From: Alcanivorax hongdengensis A-11-3
GTDB lineage: Bacteria > Pseudomonadota > Gammaproteobacteria > Pseudomonadales > Alcanivoracaceae
Reading direction: 5' to 3'
NCBI RefSeq assembly: GCF_000300995.1
Contig: NZ_AMRJ01000011.1
Span: 1-64,000 of the forward strand
Length of the DNA stretch: 64,000 bases
Shown here: in pieces, positions 41,822 to 50,702 of the stretch
Numbering within the stretch: the stretch's first letter is position 1
Layout: each line of letters begins with the position of its first letter
Notes under the pieces: model-generated
The model's input: the letters and a program-made list of their open reading frames with translations, nothing else
Database searches by the model: none
What the model was told of the DNA's origin: nothing
Translations under genes and position numbers: made by a program

Positions 41822-43343
41822 GTTGCTGTTCCCCGTTGAGCTTGACCAGGAACTGGGCAATACGTTGTTCCATAAGGGTTTCCGACAGGGCATGTACGCC
41901 ATCCACCCGGAAGGTGCTGACCGGTTCGCTCTTGCCGCGAATACGCATGGAGCCATACTCGGTGGCCCGCACCCGGGAGGCAATGTTGGGGTTGCTGAGC
42001 AGGGGGGCGGCAGCAATGATTTCGCCGCCGGAAGCCATGTTCGACAGCCGCGATGCCAGGTTCACCGCATCCCCCACCACCGTATATTGCATGCGGTCGC
42101 GGGAGCCCAGGTTGCCGGCCAGCATGTCACCGGAATTGATGCCGATACGGAATTCCACCGTGGTCTGGCCGCGACTGTGACGACATTCATTCAGGCGGGT
42201 GACCAGCCGCTGGATCATCACCGCACAGCAGAGGCCGTGGAAAAGATGCTCGTCATCCTTTTCCGGCACGCCGAACACGATCATGGCGCAGTCACCCATG
42301 TACTTGTCGATGGTGCCCCGGTAGAAGGTGGTGGCAGTGGTAATGGCATCGAAATAGACGTTGAGCATTTTGGCCACCGCATCCGGGGCCATGGTTTCGG
42401 ACAGTCGGGTAAAGCCGACAATGTCGGCAAACACCACGGTGGCCTTCACATCGCGGCCGCCCAGTTGCACCTGATCCAGATCCGCCATCATGTTGCGGGC
42501 CACCGACGGGCTGACAAAGCGCTGCAAAACCCGCTCTACCTGGTCCTTCTCCAGCATGCCGTGGGCCATGCTGTTGTAGGCCTCGATCAGGCCGCCGATT
42601 TCATCGTTGCGGCGGTCTTCAATGCGGTAATTGAAATCCCCCTTGCGCATGGCACTGGTGGCGGCCAGCAGGTCGTGGATTGGCCGGGCCAGGCGGCGGC
42701 TGATCAGGAAGGCGGCAATAATGGCGATCAGGCTCATGATCAGGGTGGCGGTGATCATGGTGTCACGCACTTCACGGCGGGCCGCCATGATCGGGCGTTC
42801 GGACAGGGAGGCGGCGGCAAAACCGGCGGTCATGTCCCCCACTTCAATGGGCGCGAAGTAGGTGGTGATCGGCTCGCCGGCCAGGGTCCAGCGCTTGGTG
42901 GGCTGCCCCAGGGGCGAGGCGGCCAGCGGCAGAATGCCGGCCTTGTCCACCAGGTTGCCATTGCGATCAAAGAGTGCGGCGCCGCGCACGCTGTCGCTGC
43001 GGGTCAGGTTGTTGAGCTGCACCTTGAGCAGGAAGGTGTCCTCGGCCAGCAGGGGTTCACGGGCGGTGTTGGCCAGTTGTACGGCAATGGCGCTGCCAAA
43101 GCTGTCCGCCTGTTCCCGCATGTGGGTCAGCTGGGTATTGAGTAGCAGGCTGCCGAGGATGGTCATGCCGCATAGCAGCAACAGGGAAATGGACAGCCCC
43201 ATCTTCCAGGCCACGGGGAAATATTCAGGCACATAGGGAGCCAGCCACTCACCCAGGCGAGTGCGCTTCGAGGCAGCCTGTTGTCCCTGTTTTTCTGTCA
43301 CCGTGCTTCCTGGTTGCTTGTCAGCGTCGGGCCATGCTGTCAC
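41814..43343 (-). CDS. Membrane class III adenylate/guanylate cyclase with HAMP domain
   Basis: A 509-residue membrane signalling enzyme. Two membrane helices (MGLSISLLLLCGMTILGSLLL at ~48-68, read as two overlapping blocks, and ITATLIMSLIAIIAAFL) flank a periplasmic sensor region; a HAMP domain follows (SRRLARPIHDLLAATSAM). The C-terminal class III catalytic domain has both metal aspartates (FADIVGFT and YMGD), the lysine in TIDKYMGD, and GDAVNLASRL. Residue pattern suggests cAMP, but cGMP is not excluded. Coupled to the downstream lipoprotein gene. Confidence 0.88.
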   Translation of the reverse strand: MTAWPDADKQPGSTVTEKQGQQAASKRTRLGEWLAPYVPEYFPVAWKMGLSISLLLLCGMTILGSLLLNTQLTHMREQADSFGSAIAVQLANTAREPLLAEDTFLLKVQLNNLTRSDSVRGAALFDRNGNLVDKAGILPLAASPLGQPTKRWTLAGEPITTYFAPIEVGDMTAGFAAASLSERPIMAARREVRDTMITATLIMSLIAIIAAFLISRRLARPIHDLLAATSAMRKGDFNYRIEDRRNDEIGGLIEAYNSMAHGMLEKDQVERVLQRFVSPSVARNMMADLDQVQLGGRDVKATVVFADIVGFTRLSETMAPDAVAKMLNVYFDAITTATTFYRGTIDKYMGDCAMIVFGVPEKDDEHLFHGLCCAVMIQRLVTRLNECRHSRGQTTVEFRIGINSGDMLAGNLGSRDRMQYTVVGDAVNLASRLSNMASGGEIIAAAPLLSNPNIASRVRATEYGSMRIRGKSEPVSTFRVDGVHALSETLMEQRIAQFLVKLNGEQQRA

Positions 43344-43398
43344 ATTCGACAGGGCCCTGACGGGAATCGGTTCCGACCGGTTCCGTGCCTTAGGGTTC

Positions 43399-43427
43399 CC
43401 TAACCATAGCAGTTTTGTATGGTTAGG
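43399..43427. promoter_or_regulatory. Inverted repeat in the cyclase / hydrolase divergent region
   Basis: CCTAACCATA (43399-43408) and TATGGTTAGG (43418-43427) are exact reverse complements with a 9-base spacer. CTAACCAT recurs at 43471-43478, running into the hydrolase start codon. This looks like an operator set for the divergent promoters. Confidence 0.5.
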
Positions 43428-43476
43428 TAATTAGTTGTACATACCCTTTATCTGACGGAGCTGTCGGACACTAACC

Positions 43477-44436
43477 ATGGCGTTTATAAGAGAAAGACAA
43501 CTGTCGGCCAACGGGCTGGATTTTTTTATTGCCGAGGCCGGTGAAACCGGCCAGCCGCTGGTGTTGTGCCTGCATGGCTTTCCCGAGTGCTGGGCATCCT
43601 GGCGTTACCAGTTGCCGGTGCTGGCCCAGTCCGGTTATCACGCGGTGGCGCCGGACCTGCGCGGTTATGGATTCACCGGTGGCCCCGTCGAGGTGGAGGC
43701 CTACCGACAGAGTCAGCTGGCGGCGGATGTGGCGGCCCTGATCGAGGCTATGGGCCATGAACAGGCCATTGTGATCGGTCATGACTGGGGCAGTGCCCTG
43801 ACCTGGCAGGTGGCACGCTGTTACCCGGACAAGGTGCGTGCCCTGGTCAGCCTGTCGGTGCCCTATGGCGGGCCGGCGCCGGTGCCGCCCACCCAGGCCA
43901 TGCGCAAGCTGTTCGGTGACGGGTTTTTCTACATGCTCTATTTTCAGCAGCCGGATCGGCCCGAGCAGGAGCTGGAGAAGGATGTGGATGACAGCCTGCG
44001 ACGCATGTTCCATGCCCTGTCGGCGGACGGCATTGGTGATTTTCGGGTCAAGCCGGATGACACCGGCATTCTGCAGGCCATGCCGCGCCCGGAGGTGCAG
44101 CCTCGATGGATGCGCGAGGAAGACCTGGCCTACTACGTGGAGCGCTTCCGCCACAGCGGCTTTACCGGCCCGGTGAACTGGTACCGGGCCATGGATATGT
44201 CCTGGGAGGAAAGCCACCAGGACGACAACTGGCAGATCCCCATGCCGGCCCTGTTCCTCGGCGGCATGCAGGACCCGGTTGTGATGTTCAGTCAGAAGGC
44301 ACTGGAGCGCATGCCCGACTATGTGCCCGATCTGCGTACCGTGATGCTGGATCATTGTGGCCACTGGATACAGATGGAGCAGGCAGCGGAAGTGAATCGG
44401 GAGATCCTGGCGTTCCTGGAGGAAGTGGATGGCTGA
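43477..44436 (+). CDS. Alpha/beta hydrolase, epoxide hydrolase-like
   Basis: A 319-residue alpha/beta-hydrolase. The oxyanion-hole motif is HGFPE, the nucleophile is the Asp of GHDWGS, and the catalytic His is in DHCGHWIQME. Tyrosines in the cap (FFYMLYFQ, NWYRAMD) fit the ring-opening pair of epoxide hydrolases. It probably adds water to epoxides or related substrates in the cytoplasm. The 3' end overlaps the next gene by 8 bp. Confidence 0.85.
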   Translation: MAFIRERQLSANGLDFFIAEAGETGQPLVLCLHGFPECWASWRYQLPVLAQSGYHAVAPDLRGYGFTGGPVEVEAYRQSQLAADVAALIEAMGHEQAIVIGHDWGSALTWQVARCYPDKVRALVSLSVPYGGPAPVPPTQAMRKLFGDGFFYMLYFQQPDRPEQELEKDVDDSLRRMFHALSADGIGDFRVKPDDTGILQAMPRPEVQPRWMREEDLAYYVERFRHSGFTGPVNWYRAMDMSWEESHQDDNWQIPMPALFLGGMQDPVVMFSQKALERMPDYVPDLRTVMLDHCGHWIQMEQAAEVNREILAFLEEVDG

Positions 44437-44899
44437 CAGCAATTTCCACAAGGTAGGCGCCTTCCATCGTGCTTTTTCCCTGCCGCTGGAGTCGCAGCCG
44501 GTGGTACCGGACGATCGCACCGTTCGGTTGCGCCTGGCCCTGCTGCTGGAGGAGTTTCATGAGCTGGCCGAGGCGGTTTGCCAGCAACCGGAATCGGGCC
44601 AGCAGGCCTTTCTGGATACCCTGGCGCTGGCCCGCCGGCAACTGGAAACCCTGGCGGACTTTCAGGTGGATCTGGTGGCAGTGGCCGATGCCCTGACTGA
44701 TATCAACTATGTCACCTACGGGGCCGGCCATACCTTTGGTATCGATCTCAATGCGACCTGTGAGGAAGTGCACCGCAGCAACATGAGCAAACTGGGTGCC
44801 GATGGCAAACCGGTGAAGGATGCCCGGGGCAAGGTGCTGAAGGGGCCGGACTACCAACCGCCGGCGCTGGACCGGGTGCTGGCGGCCCAGCAGGACTAG
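44429..44899 (+). CDS. MazG-like nucleotide pyrophosphohydrolase
   Basis: A 156-residue all-alpha NTP pyrophosphohydrolase related to phosphoribosyl-ATP pyrophosphohydrolases (COG4696 type). LLLEEFHELAEAV and VDLVAVADALTDINYVTYG supply the acidic metal-binding helices; VHRSNMSKLGADGKPVKD is the family's C-terminal block. It likely hydrolyses an NTP or similar compound. Overlap with the hydrolase gene suggests co-translation. Confidence 0.82.
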   Translation: MADSNFHKVGAFHRAFSLPLESQPVVPDDRTVRLRLALLLEEFHELAEAVCQQPESGQQAFLDTLALARRQLETLADFQVDLVAVADALTDINYVTYGAGHTFGIDLNATCEEVHRSNMSKLGADGKPVKDARGKVLKGPDYQPPALDRVLAAQQD

Positions 44900-44906
44900 C
44901 CGCCCG

Positions 44907-45887
44907 CTAGACCTGCAAGCCCATGCCGTCCGGAAGGGTATCGGTGAGTATCTCGAAGGCGCCCCCGTGGGCGCTGTGCAATACCCGGTCGGGCTGGCCC
45001 TTGAGTCGCAGGGTGGCAGTGACCTGGGCCAGTTTGCTGTTCAGGCAGATTTTGTTGCCGCCAGGCGGGTTGTAATAGGTCAGGGCGGCGACCCGGTCGT
45101 TGCGTGAATGCATGTGGACCGTGAGTCGGGCCTGCCCGCACGCCGTGTTCAGTTGCCAGCGAAAGGGCTGGTAGTGGGCCCGGGCGGCGAGGGCCTTGAG
45201 GGGCCGGTTGAACAGCAGCGTCTGATCCCCCACCCGCAGGGCGGCCACCGTCAGCTTTGGCGTATGGATCGGCCCCAACTTGACCTGGGCGGTGGCACAC
45301 TCGAGAAACACATCCGGGGCATTGTCGAAGCCGGCCACCTGGCCCCAGGCATAGCGGTCGGTATGCTGGCTGCCCCAGTTATGGTTTTCGCTGCCGCGCC
45401 ACTGTTGTAGTGACAGGGTTTCGCCATCCAGGGTCAGGGTGCCATTAACGGCAATTCCCGGTCGGCTAACCAGAGATTTGGCTTTCGGCAGGCGCTTGTC
45501 ATACAGCGCCGCGGGCAACAGTAGCAGCGGCGCCTGGCCTTCATCATAGTCCAGTGACCAGGCCAGATGTTGCTGGCGGTGTTGTAGCTGGCCGGTCAGC
45601 TGGCCGGGAATCAGCCGATTGTCGCCAATGCAGATATCCATGCCATCACGGCCGAAGTGGCAGTCCGCCAGCGGAAATTCTTCCTTGAGGGCGGTGGTCT
45701 GGCCCTTCTCCCCGTCGGAATATACCGCCCAGACTTCGCCCAGGGCCGGACGCTCATCAGCGGCTCGGAACAGGGTGTAGCGAATCCAGATGGCCAGCGG
45801 CCGGGACGGGTGATTGGCCCGCACAAACCAGGATTCGTAGTGGCCACCGTGATCACCGGCCTGCAGGCCGTAATAGGGGATCGTCAC
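44907..45887 (-). CDS. Hypothetical protein, AttH/CrtC-like fold suspected
   Basis: A 326-residue protein with no signal peptide. Its beta-rich character and segments such as HGGHYESWFVRAN, WRGSENHNWGSQHTDRYAWGQV and DVFLECATAQVKL recall the lipocalin-like AttH/hydroxyneurosporene-dehydrogenase superfamily, whose members bind hydrophobic molecules. It overlaps the 147-residue gene upstream by 4 bp and is third in an operon with a GMC oxidase, so a lipid or alcohol substrate is plausible. Confidence 0.6.
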   Translation of the reverse strand: MTIPYYGLQAGDHGGHYESWFVRANHPSRPLAIWIRYTLFRAADERPALGEVWAVYSDGEKGQTTALKEEFPLADCHFGRDGMDICIGDNRLIPGQLTGQLQHRQQHLAWSLDYDEGQAPLLLLPAALYDKRLPKAKSLVSRPGIAVNGTLTLDGETLSLQQWRGSENHNWGSQHTDRYAWGQVAGFDNAPDVFLECATAQVKLGPIHTPKLTVAALRVGDQTLLFNRPLKALAARAHYQPFRWQLNTACGQARLTVHMHSRNDRVAALTYYNPPGGNKICLNSKLAQVTATLRLKGQPDRVLHSAHGGAFEILTDTLPDGMGLQV

Positions 45888-46327
45888 TGCCCGTCTCCAT
45901 AGGCCTTGTCTTCGCGCACCAGCCGCAGGGCGGTGAACGGGAAGGCCAGCATGCTATCGCGATAAGCGACCTGCGCCCGGCCCAGTGTCTGGTGGTCGCG
46001 GCTGACCGTCAACGGGCAGGTCACCAGGGATTGGAGCAGGCCGCCGCGGCCGTACTGTTTTTGCCCTTCAACCCGCAGCAGGCCGTGTTCCGGGTGGCGG
46101 AAGGTGAGCCAGTAATGTGGCCCGCTCAGGCGGATGGTGAGCTCGCCCTCGCAGGGAAAGTGTTCGCCGTCCAGGGTCACGGTGCCCTTGAAAAAGCGTG
46201 GGGCCGAGAGGGACCACACCCGGGTGGTGAAGGCGCGGATGCGGAAGGCAAAGGCGTGTTCACGGCTTTCATGGCTGAATTTCAGCCAGCCGCTCATGGC
46301 TTCCTTGAGCAGAAGTCCGGTGCTCAT
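45884..46327 (-). CDS. Hypothetical protein in the GMC oxidase operon
   Basis: A 147-residue protein I do not recognise. It has a beta-rich pattern (FFKGTVTLDGEHFPCEGELTI begins near residue 45, read in blocks; HYWLTFRHPEHGLLRVEGQK). It overlaps both neighbours by 4 bp, so the three genes are surely translated together. The small size and linkage suggest an accessory or binding role for the oxidase pathway. Confidence 0.6.
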   Translation of the reverse strand: MSTGLLLKEAMSGWLKFSHESREHAFAFRIRAFTTRVWSLSAPRFFKGTVTLDGEHFPCEGELTIRLSGPHYWLTFRHPEHGLLRVEGQKQYGRGGLLQSLVTCPLTVSRDHQTLGRAQVAYRDSMLAFPFTALRLVREDKAYGDGQ

Positions 46328-48252
46328 GGTGTTTCTCCTGAAGCGAGTAGGGAATCGGCCAGCAGGCCTGCCGCGCGGCTGGCCATGGCCATAATGGTGA
46401 CCTGGGGATTGGCGCCCAGGCTGGTGGGGACGGCGGCGCCATCCATCACATACAGACCTGGCGTATCAAAGACCCGGTGATGCGAGTCACAGACGCCCTC
46501 GCTTGCCTTTGCTGCCAGCCGGGCTGTGCCCAGGGGGTGGTAGGCGGTGATCAGAAAATCCCGGGGCTTGAGCGGGCCGGCCAGGAAGGCGGCCAGCTCC
46601 TGTTCATTGTGTAGCCGTTTCATTCCCTGCATCCCAGGTATCAACACCTGTTCGGCCCCGGCCCGCAGGTACCAGCGCGCCAGGGTCTCGATGCCGCGCA
46701 GGAAAAGCGCAAAATCCTGCCGGTTCAGGTGGTAGCGGATCAGTGGCAGGCCCGGGCGGGGGCCCCGGTGCACACTGCCCTCGGAACTGTCGCGGACCAT
46801 GAAGCCGAAGTAGGCGGTGTGCGGGTATTGCTCGGTGAAGTGTACCCAGTCACGGCCATAGAGATTGTTGAGCAGGCTGTGTCCGGCCAGGGGCACAGTA
46901 CCGCCTTCAAACATCAGCCCCTGGTCGGCCAGATCGGCCACCCCGAATCCCTGGGGGATGCTGCGACTGTTGGCTAGATCCTGACCCGCAAACACGGCAT
47001 TGACCACACCGGCCGGGTGCAGTGTCAGGTGGCGCCCCAGATGACGATTACGGACGCCCTGTTGGCGCAGGAACAGGGGCGTAAACAGGCTGCCCATGGC
47101 TACCACCGTGGCAGAGGCTTTCAGGGTCAGCGTTACGGTGCACCCGTCGGTATTGCGACCGCTGGCGGTCAGGCCGGTGACCCGGTTGCCCTGCCAGTGC
47201 AGGCGCTGTGCCCGGAAACCACAGAACAGAAAGGCGCCGCGCTCAAGAGCTCGGGGGATGTAGCTGACATTGGTGGACTGCTTGGCATCCGTGGGGCAAC
47301 CGAACTGGCAAAGCCCCTGGCCATCACAGCCCTCGGCGTTGCGCATCAGCCGGTGGCGCTGCTTGAAACCGTCGGCGGCGGCCCCCCGGTCGATCAGGTC
47401 GCCGATCGGGCCAACGGCGTCGGCGCTGGCCTGCTGCACCTTGAGCATGGCTTCCACATTGTCAAAATACGGCGCCATGGTCTGGTCGCTGAAGTCGCTC
47501 AACCCCTGCTGGCGCCAGCGGGCGAGGATGGCCGGGGGCGTGCGCATGCAGGTGCCGGAGTTGATGGTGGTGGTGCCGCCCACGTTGCAGCCCACCGGCA
47601 CCGGGATGATGGCGTTGCCCAGCGCCACCGTGGCACCCAGGCTGCGGTAGAGCTTGGGGATCACCTCGGTGAGCTTGCCGTTGAAATCCCGCCGGTCGTA
47701 GTAATCGCCTTCTTCCACGATCACCACCGCCAGGCCTCGGCAGGCCAGTTCGTAGGCGGCCGCGGCACCACCGGCGCCGGAGCCGATCACTACCACGTCC
47801 GCGTCCAGGGTCATGTCTTGCTGGCAGTCGGTGGCGCGGGTGATCTGTTGTTGCCAGCGGAAAGTTTCAATCTGGGCGGGCAGCTGCACCGGCGGGCGGC
47901 ATCCGGTGGCGGCCTCGACCTGTTCGTCCAGCACATAGGCGGCCTTGAAGGGCAGGCTCAGCAGTCGTAGCAGCTTGCCGGAGATGGCGGTATCGGACAG
48001 TTGCTGGATAAAGGTGTCACGCGCCTGGTGGCCGGCCCGGTGAAAACGTCGGCCACGGCTGACAATATGACGGCCCTCCAGCCACCACAGACCGGCGCGC
48101 AGGGCGCGGCGGGCCAGCCGCCGTGATTGCAGCTGTTGATCAAGTTTGCCGAGCAGTGCGGGTACGTCCGCCGCCGGCAATCTCTGACCGGCGGGGAACA
48201 GGCTGTGGCACAGGGCACTTGCCGTGGCGTCATTGCGAAGGAAATACGTCAT
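46324..48252 (-). CDS. GMC family oxidoreductase, long-chain alcohol oxidase type
   Basis: A 642-residue FAD-dependent enzyme. An N-terminal helical region (~1-145) precedes the dinucleotide-binding VVVIGSGAGGAAAA (~150-163), with VGGTTTINSGTCMRTP and CDGQGLCQFGCPTDAKQS further on. The C-terminal block TAYHPLGTARL supplies the catalytic His and GANPQVTIMA closes the flavin site. Architecture resembles long-chain fatty alcohol oxidases and choline/cholesterol oxidases. Downstream of a fatty acyl-CoA reductase it would oxidise fatty alcohols, but substrate is inferred. Confidence 0.82.
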   Translation of the reverse strand: MTYFLRNDATASALCHSLFPAGQRLPAADVPALLGKLDQQLQSRRLARRALRAGLWWLEGRHIVSRGRRFHRAGHQARDTFIQQLSDTAISGKLLRLLSLPFKAAYVLDEQVEAATGCRPPVQLPAQIETFRWQQQITRATDCQQDMTLDADVVVIGSGAGGAAAAYELACRGLAVVIVEEGDYYDRRDFNGKLTEVIPKLYRSLGATVALGNAIIPVPVGCNVGGTTTINSGTCMRTPPAILARWRQQGLSDFSDQTMAPYFDNVEAMLKVQQASADAVGPIGDLIDRGAAADGFKQRHRLMRNAEGCDGQGLCQFGCPTDAKQSTNVSYIPRALERGAFLFCGFRAQRLHWQGNRVTGLTASGRNTDGCTVTLTLKASATVVAMGSLFTPLFLRQQGVRNRHLGRHLTLHPAGVVNAVFAGQDLANSRSIPQGFGVADLADQGLMFEGGTVPLAGHSLLNNLYGRDWVHFTEQYPHTAYFGFMVRDSSEGSVHRGPRPGLPLIRYHLNRQDFALFLRGIETLARWYLRAGAEQVLIPGMQGMKRLHNEQELAAFLAGPLKPRDFLITAYHPLGTARLAAKASEGVCDSHHRVFDTPGLYVMDGAAVPTSLGANPQVTIMAMASRAAGLLADSLLASGETP

Positions 48253-48381
48253 GCCGCCAGTCTAGCGACCTGCAATCCGGGCGCTTGTCTCTAGCTGCAA
48301 TCGCAGCGGGTATCTACGGCCAAACGGTCCTATTGCTGATCTGCATCAAGGCGGGCAGGGGGCGGGTGAGCAAAATAGCAA

Positions 48382-48454
48382 CGGGGCCCGAGAGCCCCGC
48401 TGCGTATGCTTCCGGAGGTCTCCGGAATCTGGGCCCCGACGGGGCCCTTTTTTT
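48382..48454. terminator. Two hairpins between reductase and GMC oxidase genes
   Basis: CGGGGC/GCCCCG (48382-48387 / 48394-48399) can terminate the minus-strand reductase gene. GGGCCCC-GAC-GGGGCCC (48431-48447) followed by seven Ts is a canonical terminator, but on the plus strand, where no gene precedes it. The 203-bp gap holds no ORF. Confidence 0.6.
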
Positions 48455-48455
48455 A

Positions 48456-50462
48456 TTACCAGTGGATGCCCTTGAACAACCGGGAGAAGGCGGCCTGCTC
48501 GCGGCTGATCTTCTTCGGGGTGCCTTCCTTCTGGCCCATGGCGGCGGCCGAATCCGAGAACAGCTTGTAACCGGTATTCATGATGGTCTCGGTGACCTTC
48601 GGCGTGATGAAGTGCATTACCTGCCCCATGATGCCCAGGTTGGTGGCAATGCGTTTGGGCTGGCGCACGATAGCGTCGCAGATCATGTCCGCGGCCTGGG
48701 CCGGGCTGATGGTCGGCACGTGGTTGTAGATCTTGGTGGGCGCGATCATCGGCGTGCGCACCAGCGGCATGTTGATGGTGGTAAAGCGAATGCCCTCGTG
48801 GGCCAGCTCACTGGCGGCACAGCGGGTAAAGGCATCCAGCGCTGCCTTGGAGGCCACATAGGCGGAGAAGCGCGGTGCATTGGTCAGTACGCCGATACTG
48901 GAGATATTGATCACGTGCCCGCCGCCGTTTTCGATCATGGTCGGCAGCAGGTCCATGATCAGTCGCAGGGCGCCAAAGTAGTTGAGCTGCATGGTGCGCT
49001 CGTAATCATGGAAGCGGTCAAAGGCGTGGGCCACGGAGCGGCGGATGGAGCGCCCGGCGTTGTTGACCAGTACATCCACCTTGCCGTGATCGGCAAGGAC
49101 CTGCTTGATCAAGCGATCCACATCCTCAAGGTCCGACACGTCACAGCTATAGGCCTGGGCGGTGCCGCCCAGCTGTTCGATTTCGTGCAGGGTTTCTTCC
49201 AGCTTTTCCGCAGTCCGGGCGATGACCAGCACGGTGGCGCCGGCGCGGGCCAGTTTCAGGGCGCTGGCCTTGCCGATACCGGAAGTGGCGCCGGTGACCA
49301 TGACCACCTTGCCGGCCACCCGCTCGGGCAGGGTCGGCAGCGGTTGCAGCTCATCCTTGCGCTCGCCCCGGTCCGGGTCCAGGTGGTTTTCCCAGAAGTC
49401 CCACAGTTGTTGGATGTAGCTTTCCAGATCCGGGACTTCGATGCTGCTGCCTTCCAGGGCTTCATGGGCACGACGGTTGTCGTATTCGGTGGGGAAGGTC
49501 AGGAACTTGAGCGCGGACGGCGGGATGTCCAGATTCTCCAGGGCGGCATTAAGCACCATCTTGGGCGTCAGGGCGCTGACCCCTTTCTTGACGAAGCCGG
49601 GGACGCTGCCAAACAGGCGATTGTCCAGCTTGACGGGCATGCGCGGTGCCTGGGCGGCGCCGGCAATGATATCCATGATCTCACCCAGGTTGTAGCTGCG
49701 GTCCGCGGTGAGATGGAAGCACTGGCCATCCCGACCGTCCTGGTGAGCAATGTGGTCCAGCGCGCTGGCGACAAAGTCCACCGGCACCACGTTGAAGTGA
49801 CCGCCTTCCACACCCACCAGCGGCATCCAGTTGGGCAGGAAGTCCTTCAGTTTCTGGGTGAACTTGAACAGGTAATAGGGGCCGTCGATCTTGTCCATCT
49901 CGCCGGTTTCGGAGTGGCCGACCACCATGGCCGGGCGATAGATGCGCCAGGGCAGCTTGCTTTCCTGGCGAACCAGCGCTTCGGACTCGTGCTTGGTGAG
50001 CAGGTAAGGATCATCCAGACCCTGGGCCTGTTCGAACATGTCCTCGGTGAAGGTGCCATCGTAGAGGCCGGCGGCGGCGATGGAGGACACATGGTGGAAA
50101 CAGCCAGCCTTCAGCTTTTCCGCCAGTTTCAGGGTCTGGCGGGTGCCTTCGATATTGGTATAGCGCTGGGTGTTTTCGTCGGCGGTCAGGTCATAGATGG
50201 CGGCCAGGTGAAAGAAATGGTCGATCTGGCCGGCCAGATCATCCTGGTCACGCTTGCTGACACCCAGCAGCTTTTCATTGATGTCACCGCTAATGGCGAC
50301 CAGCTGGTCGGGGCTGGCTCCCAGGCGAGTGCGCAGGGCGTCCAGCTTGTACTCCGAGCCCGGACGTACCAGGGCAAAGACGCGGGCGTCCTCGCGCTTG
50401 AGCAGACGTCCAACCAGAAAACGGCCGATGAAGCCGGTGGCACCAGTAACAAAGTAGTTCAT
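48456..50462 (-). CDS. Fatty acyl-CoA/acyl-ACP reductase, two-domain SDR
   Basis: A 668-residue fusion of two Rossmann reductase domains. The N-terminal extended SDR has GATGFIG (7-13) and the Tyr-Lys pair in YLLTK. The C-terminal classical SDR starts near residue 388 with VTGATSGIG and has NNAG and the catalytic YVASK (~533). Size and order match the Marinobacter-type reductases that reduce acyl-CoA through aldehyde to fatty alcohol with NADPH, feeding wax-ester synthesis. It is divergent from a FabR/DesT-like repressor with operators between. Confidence 0.88.
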   Translation of the reverse strand: MNYFVTGATGFIGRFLVGRLLKREDARVFALVRPGSEYKLDALRTRLGASPDQLVAISGDINEKLLGVSKRDQDDLAGQIDHFFHLAAIYDLTADENTQRYTNIEGTRQTLKLAEKLKAGCFHHVSSIAAAGLYDGTFTEDMFEQAQGLDDPYLLTKHESEALVRQESKLPWRIYRPAMVVGHSETGEMDKIDGPYYLFKFTQKLKDFLPNWMPLVGVEGGHFNVVPVDFVASALDHIAHQDGRDGQCFHLTADRSYNLGEIMDIIAGAAQAPRMPVKLDNRLFGSVPGFVKKGVSALTPKMVLNAALENLDIPPSALKFLTFPTEYDNRRAHEALEGSSIEVPDLESYIQQLWDFWENHLDPDRGERKDELQPLPTLPERVAGKVVMVTGATSGIGKASALKLARAGATVLVIARTAEKLEETLHEIEQLGGTAQAYSCDVSDLEDVDRLIKQVLADHGKVDVLVNNAGRSIRRSVAHAFDRFHDYERTMQLNYFGALRLIMDLLPTMIENGGGHVINISSIGVLTNAPRFSAYVASKAALDAFTRCAASELAHEGIRFTTINMPLVRTPMIAPTKIYNHVPTISPAQAADMICDAIVRQPKRIATNLGIMGQVMHFITPKVTETIMNTGYKLFSDSAAAMGQKEGTPKKISREQAAFSRLFKGIHW

Positions 50463-50578
50463 GTAAGTCCCCTTGTGTTGCTTCCCTGCCGGGTGTGCCG
50501 GTCAGTGCGTTGTAGCGTTCAGCGCAGTGTCAGTATTGATAATGCGCCGGCCAATTGCCAAGGGCCAGTGGCCTTTGG

Positions 50579-50592
50579 CTAACAGTTGTGAG
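50579..50592. promoter_or_regulatory. TetR operator-like site 1
   Basis: CTAACAGTTGTGAG, an imperfect copy of CTAACANNTGTTAG, in the reductase/TetR divergent region. Confidence 0.5.
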
Positions 50593-50605
50593 TTGAATTT
50601 TTTAC

Positions 50606-50623
50606 GACTAACAAGTGTTCGTC
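50606..50623. promoter_or_regulatory. TetR operator-like site 2
   Basis: GACTAACAAGTGTTCGTC: an 18-bp imperfect palindrome with 7 of 9 pairs. It resembles FabR/DesT operators, which have ACA-N2-TGTT type cores. Confidence 0.55.
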
Positions 50624-50685
50624 AAGTTTTTTTGTGTAAACGAGGAGAAAGTTGCCAATAAGCCCTGCATCGTGGGATTATTTGC

Positions 50686-50699
50686 CTAACAACTGTTAG
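50686..50699. promoter_or_regulatory. TetR operator-like site 3, next to the regulator start
   Basis: CTAACAACTGTTAG: 6 of 7 pairs match. It ends three bases before the regulator ATG and covers its ribosome-binding region, which fits autorepression. Confidence 0.6.
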
Positions 50700-50702
50700 T
50701 GA

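Noticed and set aside
41822..42016. N-terminal extension of the TPR-like lipoprotein gene
   Set aside because: The in-frame upstream part overlaps the cyclase gene and has no homology; the GTG at 41821 gives a proper lipoprotein signal peptide.
44899..44915. CTAG...CTAG repeat as terminator between MazG-like and AttH-like genes
   Set aside because: Only a 4-bp stem with no T-run.
48123..50582. 819-codon plus-strand open frame
   Set aside because: It lies opposite the fatty acyl-CoA reductase gene, is Gly/His/Val-rich with no domain, and is a typical antisense shadow in GC-rich DNA.
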